A stretch of 64,000 nt of DNA from Streptomyces sp. YS415 (lineage in GTDB: Bacteria; Actinomycetota; Actinomycetes; Streptomycetales; Streptomycetaceae): the NCBI RefSeq assembly GCF_023544665.1, contig NZ_JAMJFL010000028.1, forward strand, positions 1 to 64,000, written 5' to 3'. Position numbers and translations under genes: made by a program. This document shows, piece by piece, positions 42,128 through 50,580 of the stretch. The notes beneath the pieces were generated by a model. It did not search any database, had not been told where the DNA came from, and saw only the letters and a program-made list of their open reading frames with translations. Positions within the stretch are counted from its first letter, which is position 1; every line of letters starts with the position of its first letter.

Positions 42128-42970
42128 CTACGCGCGGGGCGTGAACAGAAGGTTGCGTGTCCCGCGCGGGCGGGGGGCGTGGGACGGGATCAGTTCGCCG
42201 TCGGCCTCGGCCACCCAGTGGCAGTCGTAGCCCAGGGGCTCGAACTCGGCGAGCAGGGGATCCAGCGGAGCGCCCACCAGGGCCTCCAGCATCACGGTCG
42301 GGCGGTCGCGCTTGAGCACCTGTCGCGCGCCCTGGAGGACCGACATCTCGTGGCCCTCCACATCGATCTTGATCAGGTCCAGTTTGGTGCCGGCGAACAC
42401 GTCGTCCAGGGCCAGCAGCTGGATCCGCTTCAACTGGGCGTCGTCCGCGCCGCGTTCCAGGGACGAGCCGGTCGAGAGCAGGTTCCCCGCGAATCGGACG
42501 CTGATCTCCGCCCAGCCGGGCTCGGCGGACACGCCCGCCTGGAAGCGCTTGACGTTCTGGATGTTGTTCATCCGCAGGTTCACCGCGAGCCGGGCGTGGA
42601 TCTCGTCCACCGGCTCGAAGGCATGGACCTTCGCCTTGGGACTGGCCAGCGCGGCGATCATCGAGAAATAGCCGACGTGGGCGCCGACGTCGGCTATCGT
42701 CGCGCTCTTCGCGGCCAGCCGCGCCCAGGTGGACAGGCTGCCGGGCTCGTAGCCGAATCGCCCGTTCCACACGGTGTCGAGGGCGACCGCCTCGTCATTG
42801 ACACAGAACATGACAAAGGGCGGACAGTACGGGGAATCGATCTCCACGAGGCCCTTGTAAGGAAATTTCTTGCGGTGCGTTCGAATGATGTCGCCCGTGG
42901 AAACCGGTCGGACAGTCGGTGCGTGAGCCAGCATCCGGGCGTTGGATTCTTCAAGCTGGGAAATACGCAT
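42128..42970 (-). CDS. FkbM-family methyltransferase
   Basis: A 280-residue protein. SAM motif I is TIADVGAHVGYFSMIAALAS, followed by KVHAFEPVDEIHARLAVNLR and the FkbM mark LDLIKIDVEGHEMSVLQGAR. FkbM enzymes methylate hydroxyls of sugars and polyketides and are common in surface-glycan clusters. It ends a minus-strand group with the transferase at 43067, separated by 96 bases. Its likely target is the cluster polymer. Confidence 0.88.
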   Translation of the reverse strand: MRISQLEESNARMLAHAPTVRPVSTGDIIRTHRKKFPYKGLVEIDSPYCPPFVMFCVNDEAVALDTVWNGRFGYEPGSLSTWARLAAKSATIADVGAHVGYFSMIAALASPKAKVHAFEPVDEIHARLAVNLRMNNIQNVKRFQAGVSAEPGWAEISVRFAGNLLSTGSSLERGADDAQLKRIQLLALDDVFAGTKLDLIKIDVEGHEMSVLQGARQVLKRDRPTVMLEALVGAPLDPLLAEFEPLGYDCHWVAEADGELIPSHAPRPRGTRNLLFTPRA

Positions 42971-43066
42971 CCCGCGATGGTAGGACCGCGGGCCCGCCCT
43001 GTCGCAGCTTTGGGAATCGCGCAGCCCAGCGTTCTTCTTCCGTTTGCCGGAAGCTCGCCGGGCCGC

Positions 43067-44137
43067 TCACGTCACGGCGACCGCGGCGAGGCGGTGCACG
43101 TCCTTGGCCGAGCCCGTGACCCCGGACAGGAAGCCCTGCGCCCGGGGGGAGGCGTGGTCGGTCAGCCAGGTGGGGTCGATGTCGCAGACCGCGACCTTCA
43201 CCTCCGTGCCGGCCAGGGCCAGCGGGAGGGTGTGCACGACCGTGGACGGGAAGCTCAGGATCGTCCTGCCGATCGGGCCCCGGCGGGCGATCAGTTCCAG
43301 GGGGAGGTCCGGGCGCACTATCTCCAGCCCGGTCTCGACCGCGAGGCGGTGCAGCTTCTCCGTGCTCTCGCGGCGGTGGGCGAAGTAGCGGGTGGCGCCG
43401 TGGGCCTTGGCGAGGGTGCGGACCGCTTCCACGTAGCGCTCGGCGTCCACCACGCCCGTCTCCACCAGCGAGGTGCCGACCAGGTCGGCGCCCTTGCTGA
43501 TGCGCGGCGGGCCGAAGCGGGCGCGGGTCCAGGCGAAGTCGTTCGCCGACACCGCGAGGCCCGGCAGGGTCTCCTCCATCGGCATGGAGGAGAAGATCTC
43601 GACCCTGCGGTCCTCCCCGGGCGTCAGCCGGCGGCGGGCCGCCGAGGAGGCCGGGGCCAGGATCAGGTCCCGGGGGCCGCGGCGGCCGCCCTTGCGGTGC
43701 CAGCGCACCAGGCGTTCGCCGCGGGCGAGCTGGGCGACGAACTCCATCGTCGCCGTGCCGTCGTCGACGACCACCAGGTCCCGGGCCCGGGTGATCGTCA
43801 GCAGCAGCTGGACGTAGCGGGAGAAGGGGTCCCCGAGGACCACGCGAGGGGCCCTCCGCAGGACGCCCGCCAGGCCCGCGATCGTCTGGAACGGTGCCGT
43901 CGCGCCGCTGCGCGCCTCCTCCCAGCGGACCTCGTGCCCCTCCTCACGGGCCAGCTCCGACATGCGTCGCAGCTGGCCGCGGGTCATCGGGTCGATCGGG
44001 GAGAGGACCACCAGGGTGAGCCCCGCGCCGAGCGCCTGCTCCTGGGCATGCGCCCACTCCAGCACATTGAGCAGCTGTACCGGACTCTCGACGAACGCGA
44101 GAGTGCGGGGGCCGGCGTACCCGGCGAGGGGGCTCAT
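43067..44137 (-). CDS. Putative GT52-like sialyl/nonulosonyl transferase
   Basis: A 356-residue protein with no name I can assign by identity, but its features fit GT-B sialyltransferases of family GT52: the opening RTLAFVESPVQLLNVLEWA, VVVDDGTATMEF (compare FDDGTGN in Lst), YFAHRRESTEKL in the place of APHPRQ, EIVRPDLPLELI, and TILSFPSTVVHTLPLAL. The gene sits 47 bases after neuB and is read in the same direction. It probably moves the CMP-activated nonulosonate to an acceptor. The assignment rests on motif placement only. Confidence 0.6.
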   Translation of the reverse strand: MSPLAGYAGPRTLAFVESPVQLLNVLEWAHAQEQALGAGLTLVVLSPIDPMTRGQLRRMSELAREEGHEVRWEEARSGATAPFQTIAGLAGVLRRAPRVVLGDPFSRYVQLLLTITRARDLVVVDDGTATMEFVAQLARGERLVRWHRKGGRRGPRDLILAPASSAARRRLTPGEDRRVEIFSSMPMEETLPGLAVSANDFAWTRARFGPPRISKGADLVGTSLVETGVVDAERYVEAVRTLAKAHGATRYFAHRRESTEKLHRLAVETGLEIVRPDLPLELIARRGPIGRTILSFPSTVVHTLPLALAGTEVKVAVCDIDPTWLTDHASPRAQGFLSGVTGSAKDVHRLAAVAVT

Positions 44138-44184
44138 CTACGTACGACCGTCCCGTCGTAGGCGGATCGGGGGAGGGGGGTGGA

Positions 44185-45126
44185 TCAGACCGTCAGCGGC
44201 TCGCCCGCGGCCGCGGCGATCTCGGCCTCGGCGATGACACCCTGGACGCGGCGCAGCTTCTTCATCGGGCCGAGCTCGGAGTCGTAGACCTTCTTGACGC
44301 CGTCGCCGAGGGAGGACTCGATCGTGCGGATGTCGCGCACCAGGCGGGTCAGGCCCTGCGGCTCCACCGAGGCGGCCTGGTCCGAGCCCCACATGGCGCG
44401 GTCGAGGGTGATGTGGCGCTCGACGAAGGTGGCGCCGAGGGCGACCGCCGCGAGGGTGGTCTGCAGGCCCGTCTCGTGGCCGGAGTAGCCGATCGGGACG
44501 TTCGGGTACTCCGCCTGGAGGGTGTTGATCACGCGCAGGTTGAGCTCCTCGGCCTTGGCCGGGTAGGTCGACGTGGCGTGGCAGAGCAGGATGTTGTCCG
44601 AGCCGAGGACCTCGACCGCGTGGCGGATCTGCTTCGGGGTGGACATACCGGTGGACAGGATGACCGTGCGGCCGGTGGCGCGCAGGGCACGCAGCAGCTC
44701 GTCGTCGGTCAGCGAGGCGGAGGCCACCTTGTGGGCGGGCACGTCGAACTTCTCCAGGAAGGCGACGGCCTCGGTGTCCCACGGGGAGGCGAACCAGGCG
44801 ATGTTGCGGGCCTTGCAGTACTCGTCGATCTGGCGGTACTCGTCCTCGCCGAACTCCACCCGGTGGCGGTAGTCGATGTAGGTCATGCGGCCCCAGGGGG
44901 TGTCGCGCTCGATGTCCCACTGGTCGCGCGGGGTGCAGATCTCGGGGGTGCGCTTCTGGAACTTGACCGCGTCGCAGCCGGCCTCGGCCGCCACGTCGAT
45001 CAGCTTGAAGGCGTTCTCCAGCTCGCCGTTGTGGTTGATGCCGATCTCGCCGCAGATGTAGACGGGCTGGCCGGGGCCGGCCAGGCGGGAGGAACCGAAC
45101 GAGCGGAGACGGGAGTTGGTGCTCAT
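44185..45126 (-). CDS. neuB: Sialic acid/Kdn synthase (NeuB family), without a complete SAF domain
   Basis: A protein of 313 residues from the ATG at 45126. The barrel shows the NeuB marks: YICGEIGINHNGELENA, CDAVKFQKR, KVASASLTDDELL, ILSTGMST, LCHATSTYPA, GYSGHETGL and ERHITLDRAMWG. It condenses phosphoenolpyruvate with a C6 sugar to give a nonulosonate. Normal NeuB proteins have about 345 residues and end in a SAF domain that closes the partner's active site; here the protein stops at VIAEAEIAAAAGEPLTV, just where SAF would begin. The neighbour neuA carries a phosphatase domain and there is no neuC, so a Kdn-9-phosphate route is likely. It is 14 bases after neuA. Confidence 0.88.
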   Translation of the reverse strand: MSTNSRLRSFGSSRLAGPGQPVYICGEIGINHNGELENAFKLIDVAAEAGCDAVKFQKRTPEICTPRDQWDIERDTPWGRMTYIDYRHRVEFGEDEYRQIDEYCKARNIAWFASPWDTEAVAFLEKFDVPAHKVASASLTDDELLRALRATGRTVILSTGMSTPKQIRHAVEVLGSDNILLCHATSTYPAKAEELNLRVINTLQAEYPNVPIGYSGHETGLQTTLAAVALGATFVERHITLDRAMWGSDQAASVEPQGLTRLVRDIRTIESSLGDGVKKVYDSELGPMKKLRRVQGVIAEAEIAAAAGEPLTV

Positions 45127-45140
45127 GGCAGGAACTGTCC

Positions 45141-46358
45141 TTACTTGGTGAGGGAATCGAGAGAGGGGCCGAGGATCCAGCTGGCGATCTCTCGGATCGC
45201 GCCGTCGCCACCCGGGACGGTGGTGACCGCGCGTGCGGCGCCGCGCACGACGTCGTGGGCGCTCGCGACCGCCACGGGCCAGCCCACGAGGGCGAAGCAC
45301 GGGAGGTCGTTGACGTCGTTGCCGACGTAGAGCACGCGCTCAGGCGCGATGCCCTGCTCCTCGCACCACTGCTTCAGCGCGAGGTCCTTGCGGTCGATGC
45401 CGTGCAGGACCGGGATCTTGAGCTTCCGGGCCCGGGCGGCGACCACAGGGTTCTGCTCCGTGGAGAGGATCAGCATCGTCAGGCCGCTTCTGCGCAGGGC
45501 GGCGATGCCGAGGCCGTCTCCGCGGTGCACGGAGACGAACTCCTTTCCATCGGTGTCGATCAGCACCCGGTCGTCGGTCTGGGTGCCGTCGAAATCCAGG
45601 ACGACCGCGTCGATGTCGGCGGCGGTCGGCAGCGCACCGGGACGGTCCGCGTCGAACAGGGGCGCGAGGGCGCGGGCCCGCGCGAGGTCGTGCGGGTCGT
45701 CGATCTCCAGCACGCGCGCGGGGTCGGTGCGGACGAGTTCGGTACGGCCGAAGAAGCGGTGGTTGTGGGTCCGGAACCCGGCCGCGTCCATCGCGTAGGC
45801 GGCGCCGGTCTCCAGATAGTCCTGGGGACGGTCCTGGCGGCGCGGACGGTAGGACTTGTCGTGGTTGACGCCGACGCCGCCGTCGGCGGGCTCCTCGGCG
45901 TCGCGCCAGACGAAGCCGTGGAAGGGGGCCACGGTGACCGCGGTGTCGGCGCCGTTCTCCACGACGGCCGCCGCGACCCCGTCGATGTCCTCGCGGATCA
46001 CGAAGGGGCTGGTGCACTGGACCAGCATCACCACGTCGACCCGGGCGCCGTGCAGCGCCTCGTGGGTGTCCAGGGCGTGCAGGACGGCCGCCTCGGAGGT
46101 GGCCGTGTCACCGGCGATGGCCGCGGGCCGCAGCACCACCTCGGCGCCGGCCTCGCGGGCGGCGGCGGCGATGGCCTGGTCGTCCGTGGAGACGACGACG
46201 TCGGTGACGAGCCGCGCTGTAAGGCACTCACGCACGGCTCGGGTCACCAGCGGGACACCGCCGACCGGGGCGAGGTTCTTCGCGGGCACCCCCTTGGAGC
46301 CACCACGAGCGGGGATGACGGCAAGCACTCGGCGCACGGAGGCGGGTGAGTCGGACAT
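45141..46358 (-). CDS. neuA: CMP-nonulosonate synthetase fused to KdsC-like HAD phosphatase
   Basis: A protein of 405 residues from the ATG at 46358, with AGGAG 8 bases upstream. The N-terminal half is NeuA: VIPARGGSKGVPAKNLAPVG, LVQCTSPFV and YLETGAAYAMDAAGF. It joins CMP to the nonulosonate. The C-terminal half (about 245-405) is a KdsC-type HAD phosphatase: VVLDFDGTQTDDRVLIDTDG, LILSTEQN, GIDRKDLALKQWCEE, YVGNDVNDLPCF. Domain I Asp residues are intact, so it should dephosphorylate the 9-phosphate made by NeuB. Vertebrate CMP-sialate synthetases carry a related tail. Operon with neuB. Confidence 0.9.
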   Translation of the reverse strand: MSDSPASVRRVLAVIPARGGSKGVPAKNLAPVGGVPLVTRAVRECLTARLVTDVVVSTDDQAIAAAAREAGAEVVLRPAAIAGDTATSEAAVLHALDTHEALHGARVDVVMLVQCTSPFVIREDIDGVAAAVVENGADTAVTVAPFHGFVWRDAEEPADGGVGVNHDKSYRPRRQDRPQDYLETGAAYAMDAAGFRTHNHRFFGRTELVRTDPARVLEIDDPHDLARARALAPLFDADRPGALPTAADIDAVVLDFDGTQTDDRVLIDTDGKEFVSVHRGDGLGIAALRRSGLTMLILSTEQNPVVAARARKLKIPVLHGIDRKDLALKQWCEEQGIAPERVLYVGNDVNDLPCFALVGWPVAVASAHDVVRGAARAVTTVPGGDGAIREIASWILGPSLDSLTK

Positions 46359-46465
46359 GGGCTGCACTCCTAGCGCAGGGTGATCAGACGTACGTGGCAG
46401 GGGCGCGGGGAGCTGTGATCGGCTCGGCCCCGACGGCGCGGCGGACGAAGAACGGGCCGGGCCGC

Positions 46466-47833
46466 TCACAGCTCCCCCATGCGCCGGATGACGGGCGCCA
46501 CCCGCTGCACCCCGTGCCGGTACGCCCCGCGGGCGGCCCGGCGCACGATCTGCCGGACCGGGCCCGGCTCCCGGTCGGCCGAGGGCGCCCCCGGCAACAC
46601 GCTGCCGTCGGGGCCGAGATGGTGGCGGGCGAGGATGCCGGGCAGGTAACCCGGCGCCGTGGCGGGTGTGTAGTACGGGGTCAGCGGCGCCGGCCCGCCG
46701 GGCCGGGCGAGCAACTTGGCGATCCGCTCGCGCGCGGCGTCGAACGCCGTCTCGTACCCGCCGTCCGCCGCGACGCCCTGCCGGGCCACCCACTGCTCGT
46801 CGGGGACCGGACGGTGTCCCTCGTCCAGCTGGTCCCAGGAGGCGAGGCAGCCGGAGCCGACGAAGTGGTGGTTGCCGAGCGTCTCGCGCACCCCGAGGTC
46901 GGTGAGCACGACGGTGGGAATCCGCCGGTGGAGGGATTCCAGCGCGGCCGTCGAGCTGACCGTGACCAGCAGGTCGGTACGGTCCAGCACCTCGCCCATG
47001 TGCCCGTACACCAGCCGGAAGTTGGACGGCACGTCCAGCTTCTGCGCCAGCTTCTGGTAGGGCAACTCCTCGATGTGCGTGGTGTGTTCACCGGGCCGGG
47101 AGCGCAGCTTGAGCAGCACCTCGCGCTCGGGGTGCAGCCGCGCGTGCTGCACCAGGCGGTTCAGCAGGTACGTACGGTCCTTGCGGCTCTCGGGCACGGA
47201 GGGCTGCGCGGCGAAGACGACCGTGTACGGGTCGTGCTCCCCCTCGTAGGGCGCGCCGCCGAGGAACGGCAGCGCCACCTCCGTGACCGCCGAGGCGTCG
47301 GCGCCGACCCCCTCGTAGACCGCGCGGAACCGCTCGGCGTCCTGGCGGGAGTTGGCGAGGACGAGGTCGGCGCCGTGCCGCAGCAGCAGGCCGTCGGCGA
47401 GCTTCTCGTAGACGACGCCGACGTAGCCGGTGACGACGACGGGGCGCTTCTCGCGGCCCTCGAAGACCCTCTTCAGTCCGTGCAGCACAGCCTGGACACC
47501 GCCGCCGACGAGGGCCAGGACGAGGATGTCGTACTCCTCGTCGGCCATCGTGCGCAGGAATTCCACCGTGGTCACCTCGCGCAGTGAGGCGGCCTGCACG
47601 CCGACCTCCGCCAGTTGACGGGCGGTCGGCGTGGCCCGGCCGCGCAACAGGAATCCATCCAGGGCAGGGGCGACTTGCATGTCCCCTTCCGCTCCGGCTT
47701 CCATGGACGGGCCCGGGGCGATGCGGCCCGCCGTCAGCGCACCCCATTTCCAGCGGGTGTCAGAGTCCGCGAGGACGGCGATACGCGGCGGCTTCGTTGT
47801 ACTTGCTGGCACGAAGATGACGCTAGGAAGCAT
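46466..47833 (-). CDS. Putative glycosyltransferase (DUF6716-like)
   Basis: A 455-residue protein that opens PPRIAVLADSDTRWKWGALT and has KRPVVVTGYVGVVYEKLADG, LLKLRSRPGEHTTHIEEL and LLVTVSSTAALESLHRRIPT, the last being typical of the donor side of GT-B transferases. I recall this pattern as the family DUF6716, annotated as putative glycosyltransferase. It lies 107 bases upstream of neuA on the same strand. It likely adds a sugar in the polymer; donor and linkage unknown. The upstream region is shared with the divergent GT2 gene. Confidence 0.7.
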   Translation of the reverse strand: MLPSVIFVPASTTKPPRIAVLADSDTRWKWGALTAGRIAPGPSMEAGAEGDMQVAPALDGFLLRGRATPTARQLAEVGVQAASLREVTTVEFLRTMADEEYDILVLALVGGGVQAVLHGLKRVFEGREKRPVVVTGYVGVVYEKLADGLLLRHGADLVLANSRQDAERFRAVYEGVGADASAVTEVALPFLGGAPYEGEHDPYTVVFAAQPSVPESRKDRTYLLNRLVQHARLHPEREVLLKLRSRPGEHTTHIEELPYQKLAQKLDVPSNFRLVYGHMGEVLDRTDLLVTVSSTAALESLHRRIPTVVLTDLGVRETLGNHHFVGSGCLASWDQLDEGHRPVPDEQWVARQGVAADGGYETAFDAARERIAKLLARPGGPAPLTPYYTPATAPGYLPGILARHHLGPDGSVLPGAPSADREPGPVRQIVRRAARGAYRHGVQRVAPVIRRMGEL

Positions 47834-47926
47834 TTCCTAGGTATAGCCCAACCGCGAAACAACGAAAAGTTAACAACATCCCACCGCGAGCCGAACTGGC
47901 CCGTCAGAACCCGGGAAGTACATGGC
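47834..47926. promoter_or_regulatory. Short AT-rich divergent promoter region
   Basis: Ninety-three bases between two glycosyltransferase genes read outward. The part 47830-47880 (CTAGGTATAG, GAAACAACGAAAAGTTAAC) is the most AT-rich in the locus. Both promoters should be here; boxes not assigned with confidence. Confidence 0.35.
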
Positions 47927-48997
47927 ATGCACCGTTCCGACACACTGAGTTCACCCGCCGTACGCGCGCCGTCAAGTTCCGCTGCCGAGCACCGTTCTAA
48001 CCTTTCTCAGGTGCCAAAGCTTTCCGTGATCGTGCCGTTCTACAACGTCCAGCAATATGCCCCGGACACCCTCAGAAGCCTTCGTGCGAACGCCCGGAGC
48101 GACTTCGAGTTCATTCTTGTGGACGACTGTTCGAAGGATGAAACTCCCGCCATTCTCGAACGGGCGGCCGAGGAACTCTCGGATGTCGCACACGTGCGTT
48201 ATCTCCGCCACGAAGTGAACGGAGGTCTCGCCACCGCCCGAAACACCGGTCTGGACGCGGCGACCGGCGAATACCTCACCTTCCTCGACGGCGACGACTG
48301 GCTCGCGCCCGGCTACCTCTCCGAACTGGTGGGCGCCATCGAGGAGCTGGGCTGCGACTTCGTCCGGACCGACCACGTCCAGGCCCACGCCCGCGCCCGC
48401 TCGGTGCACCGGGTACCGCACGGCCGACGGGGCGAGGTCCTCGACCCGCGGGCGGCGATCCTGCCCGCCGACCGGACGACCTCCGTCGACTACGCCTACG
48501 CCTGGGCCGGCGCCTACCACCGCCGGCTGCTGGACAAGGGTCTGCTGCACTTCACCGACGGACTGCGCACGGCCGAGGACCGGCCGTGGATCTGGAAGCT
48601 GCACCGCGAGGCGGAGTCGTTCGCCGTGGTGGGTCTGCTCGGCGTCTTCTACCGCCGGGGCGTCGCCGGTTCCCTCACCCAGATCGGTGACGTCCGTCAA
48701 CTCGACTTCATCCGCGCCTTCGATCAGGTCATCGAGGAAACCGCGGCTGACCGGGAGGCCGGCCAACTGCTGCCCAAGGCGGTACGCACCTACTGTGCGA
48801 TCATCGCGCATCACCTCTCGGACGAGTCCAAGTGGGAACCGGCCGTGGCCAAGCAGCTGCGCGCGATGAGCGCGGCGGCCATAAAGCGGATGCCGCAGGA
48901 CGCGCTCGGTGACGTGCTCGAAACCATGGACCTGCGCCGGGCCAACAAGCTGCGCCGGCTGCGGCGCCGGGCCACCACTGCGAAGGCGGCCGCGTGA
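47927..48997 (+). CDS. GT2 family glycosyltransferase
   Basis: A 356-residue protein from the ATG at 47927. The GT-A core starts at PKLSVIVPFYNVQQYAPDTL, with FILVDDCSKDETPAILE, GLATARNTGLDAATGEYL and the DxD motif FLDGDDW. A helical C-terminal region of 130 residues follows. An alternative GTG at 48010 would start right at the GT2 core. It is coupled by GTGATG to the polysialyltransferase-family gene, so the two probably act on the same chain. Confidence 0.88.
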   Translation: MHRSDTLSSPAVRAPSSSAAEHRSNLSQVPKLSVIVPFYNVQQYAPDTLRSLRANARSDFEFILVDDCSKDETPAILERAAEELSDVAHVRYLRHEVNGGLATARNTGLDAATGEYLTFLDGDDWLAPGYLSELVGAIEELGCDFVRTDHVQAHARARSVHRVPHGRRGEVLDPRAAILPADRTTSVDYAYAWAGAYHRRLLDKGLLHFTDGLRTAEDRPWIWKLHREAESFAVVGLLGVFYRRGVAGSLTQIGDVRQLDFIRAFDQVIEETAADREAGQLLPKAVRTYCAIIAHHLSDESKWEPAVAKQLRAMSAAAIKRMPQDALGDVLETMDLRRANKLRRLRRRATTAKAAA

Positions 48998-50331
48998 TGT
49001 CCCGTAACACCACCCAGATCTTCTGCGTCTCCACGCTCTACGGCGCCGCCACCCTGGCCGCCGCGCTGGACTCGGAGTGCTTCGCCGAGGCGGACCGCCG
49101 GCTGCTGCTGGTGTTCAACAACTCCGCGACCCCGGAGACCACTCCGGCGGTGGACGAGATGCCGGGCTTCGACTCCCTTCGGGACCACTTCGACGGAGTG
49201 ATCTCGTTCAACGAGGCCATCCGGCCCTTCCACCCCGGCGCCTGGGCGCCGCGCACCGACGACCTGCCGCTGTTCGAGCGGTACTTGCGGCTGCTGTGGG
49301 GCCTGGGCGACGACGACGTGGAGATCGTCCTGGAGTCCATCCAGGTCAACCCGGCGCTGGCGCTCGCCCAGATCTTCACCGGCGCCCCGCTGCACGTCTA
49401 CGCCGACGGGCTGATGAGCTACGGCCCCACGCGCAACAAGCTCGACCCGCTGGTCGGCACCCGCGTCCGGCGCCTGCTCCACCTGGACCTGGTGCCGGGT
49501 CTCACGCCCCTGCTGCTCACCGAGTTCGACGTGCCCGCCGAGGTCGTACCGGGCACGGCCTTCCTGAAGGTGATGGGCGAACTCGCGGGCGCCGTCGAGG
49601 AGCTGCCGGTCTTCCCGGACAACTCCGCACTCCTGCTCGGGCAGTACCTCTCCGCGCTGAACATCCTCACTCCGCAGGCGGAGGAGGAGCTGCACGTACG
49701 GATGATGCGCGGGGCGGTGGAGCGCGGGCACCGGGCGATCGTGTTCAAGCCGCACCCCACGGCACCGGCCCGCTACAGCCGCGCCCTGGAGACCGAGGCC
49801 GAGAAGCTGGGCGTCGAGCTCACCGTGCTCGAGACGCCGGTGCTCGCGGAGGTGCTGTTCGAGAAGTCCCGCCCCGGCCTGGTCGTCGGCTGCTTCTCGA
49901 CCGCCCTGTTCACGGCGTCCGCCTTCTACGACCTGCCGGTCGCCCGGATCGGCACCGAGCCGCTGCTGGACCGGCTGACGCCGTACCAGAACAGCAACCG
50001 CATCCCCGCGGTGCTGGCGGACGCGGTGCTGCCGGATCTGGAGAACCGCACGGGCGAGGAGACCGTCCCGGCGCAGACCCTGGGCGCGCTGGTCACCGCC
50101 ATAGGGTTCACCATGCAGCCGCAGATCTACCCGACCCTGCGTCCTGCCGCCGAGCGCTACCTCGCGGAGCACTACAGCCAGCGCACCCAGCGCTACTTCA
50201 AGCGCAAGCGGCTCACCTCGCTGGGCCTGCCCGGCGGTATCCCGGAGCGGCTGTCGTTCCTGCCGCGCAACTCCACCGCGCGCCGGGTGGTGCGGCGGGC
50301 GCGAGCCCTGAAGAAGGCCGTGAAGCGCTAG
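48994..50331 (+). CDS. Polysialyltransferase-family glycosyltransferase
   Basis: A protein of 445 residues (GTG at 48994; an ATG at 48997 is equally good). It shows features of the alpha-2,8-polysialyltransferase family: IFCVSTLYGAATLAAALDSE, GAPLHVYADGLMSYGPTRNK, IVFKPHPTAPARYSRALE and GLVVGCFSTALFTASAFYDL, where KPHP and the CFST motif form the CMP-sugar site of bacterial polysialyltransferases. It is the best candidate for the chain-extending enzyme of the nonulosonate polymer. The C-terminus is basic. It overlaps the GT2 gene by 4 bases. Confidence 0.78.
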   Translation: MMSRNTTQIFCVSTLYGAATLAAALDSECFAEADRRLLLVFNNSATPETTPAVDEMPGFDSLRDHFDGVISFNEAIRPFHPGAWAPRTDDLPLFERYLRLLWGLGDDDVEIVLESIQVNPALALAQIFTGAPLHVYADGLMSYGPTRNKLDPLVGTRVRRLLHLDLVPGLTPLLLTEFDVPAEVVPGTAFLKVMGELAGAVEELPVFPDNSALLLGQYLSALNILTPQAEEELHVRMMRGAVERGHRAIVFKPHPTAPARYSRALETEAEKLGVELTVLETPVLAEVLFEKSRPGLVVGCFSTALFTASAFYDLPVARIGTEPLLDRLTPYQNSNRIPAVLADAVLPDLENRTGEETVPAQTLGALVTAIGFTMQPQIYPTLRPAAERYLAEHYSQRTQRYFKRKRLTSLGLPGGIPERLSFLPRNSTARRVVRRARALKKAVKR

Positions 50332-50344
50332 GGGAGCGGCCCGT

Positions 50345-50386
50345 GCCCGACGGCGACGGCGGCAGTACTGCCGGATGCCGTCGGGC
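50345..50386 (+). terminator. Terminator at the end of the glycan locus
   Basis: A 10-base inverted repeat (GCCCGACGGC at 50345-50354, its complement at 50377-50386) with a smaller palindrome CGGCAGTACTGCCG in the loop, 13 bases after the stop of the polysialyltransferase-family gene. Confidence 0.65.
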
Positions 50387-50580
50387 CCGCGGCTCGGCGC
50401 TGCTCGCGGGCCGGCAGGAACGCCCCCTCTTGCGGTCCCGGTCGCGATGGCCCGCGAGGCCCGTCCGGGTGGCGGTCACGTGGGCGCAGCCTCGCGCCGC
50501 GCCCGGGAAGCGGTCGGCAACTTCACCTACGGGAAAACTGCCGGATCCCGCACAAGTCCGTCCGCCCGGGTCCGGGCAGG

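Noticed and set aside
39609..42770. A 1053-codon minus-strand frame opposite the GT8/pyruvyltransferase gene
   Set aside because: Shadow of the plus-strand gene; it runs through a terminator hairpin and into the FkbM gene.
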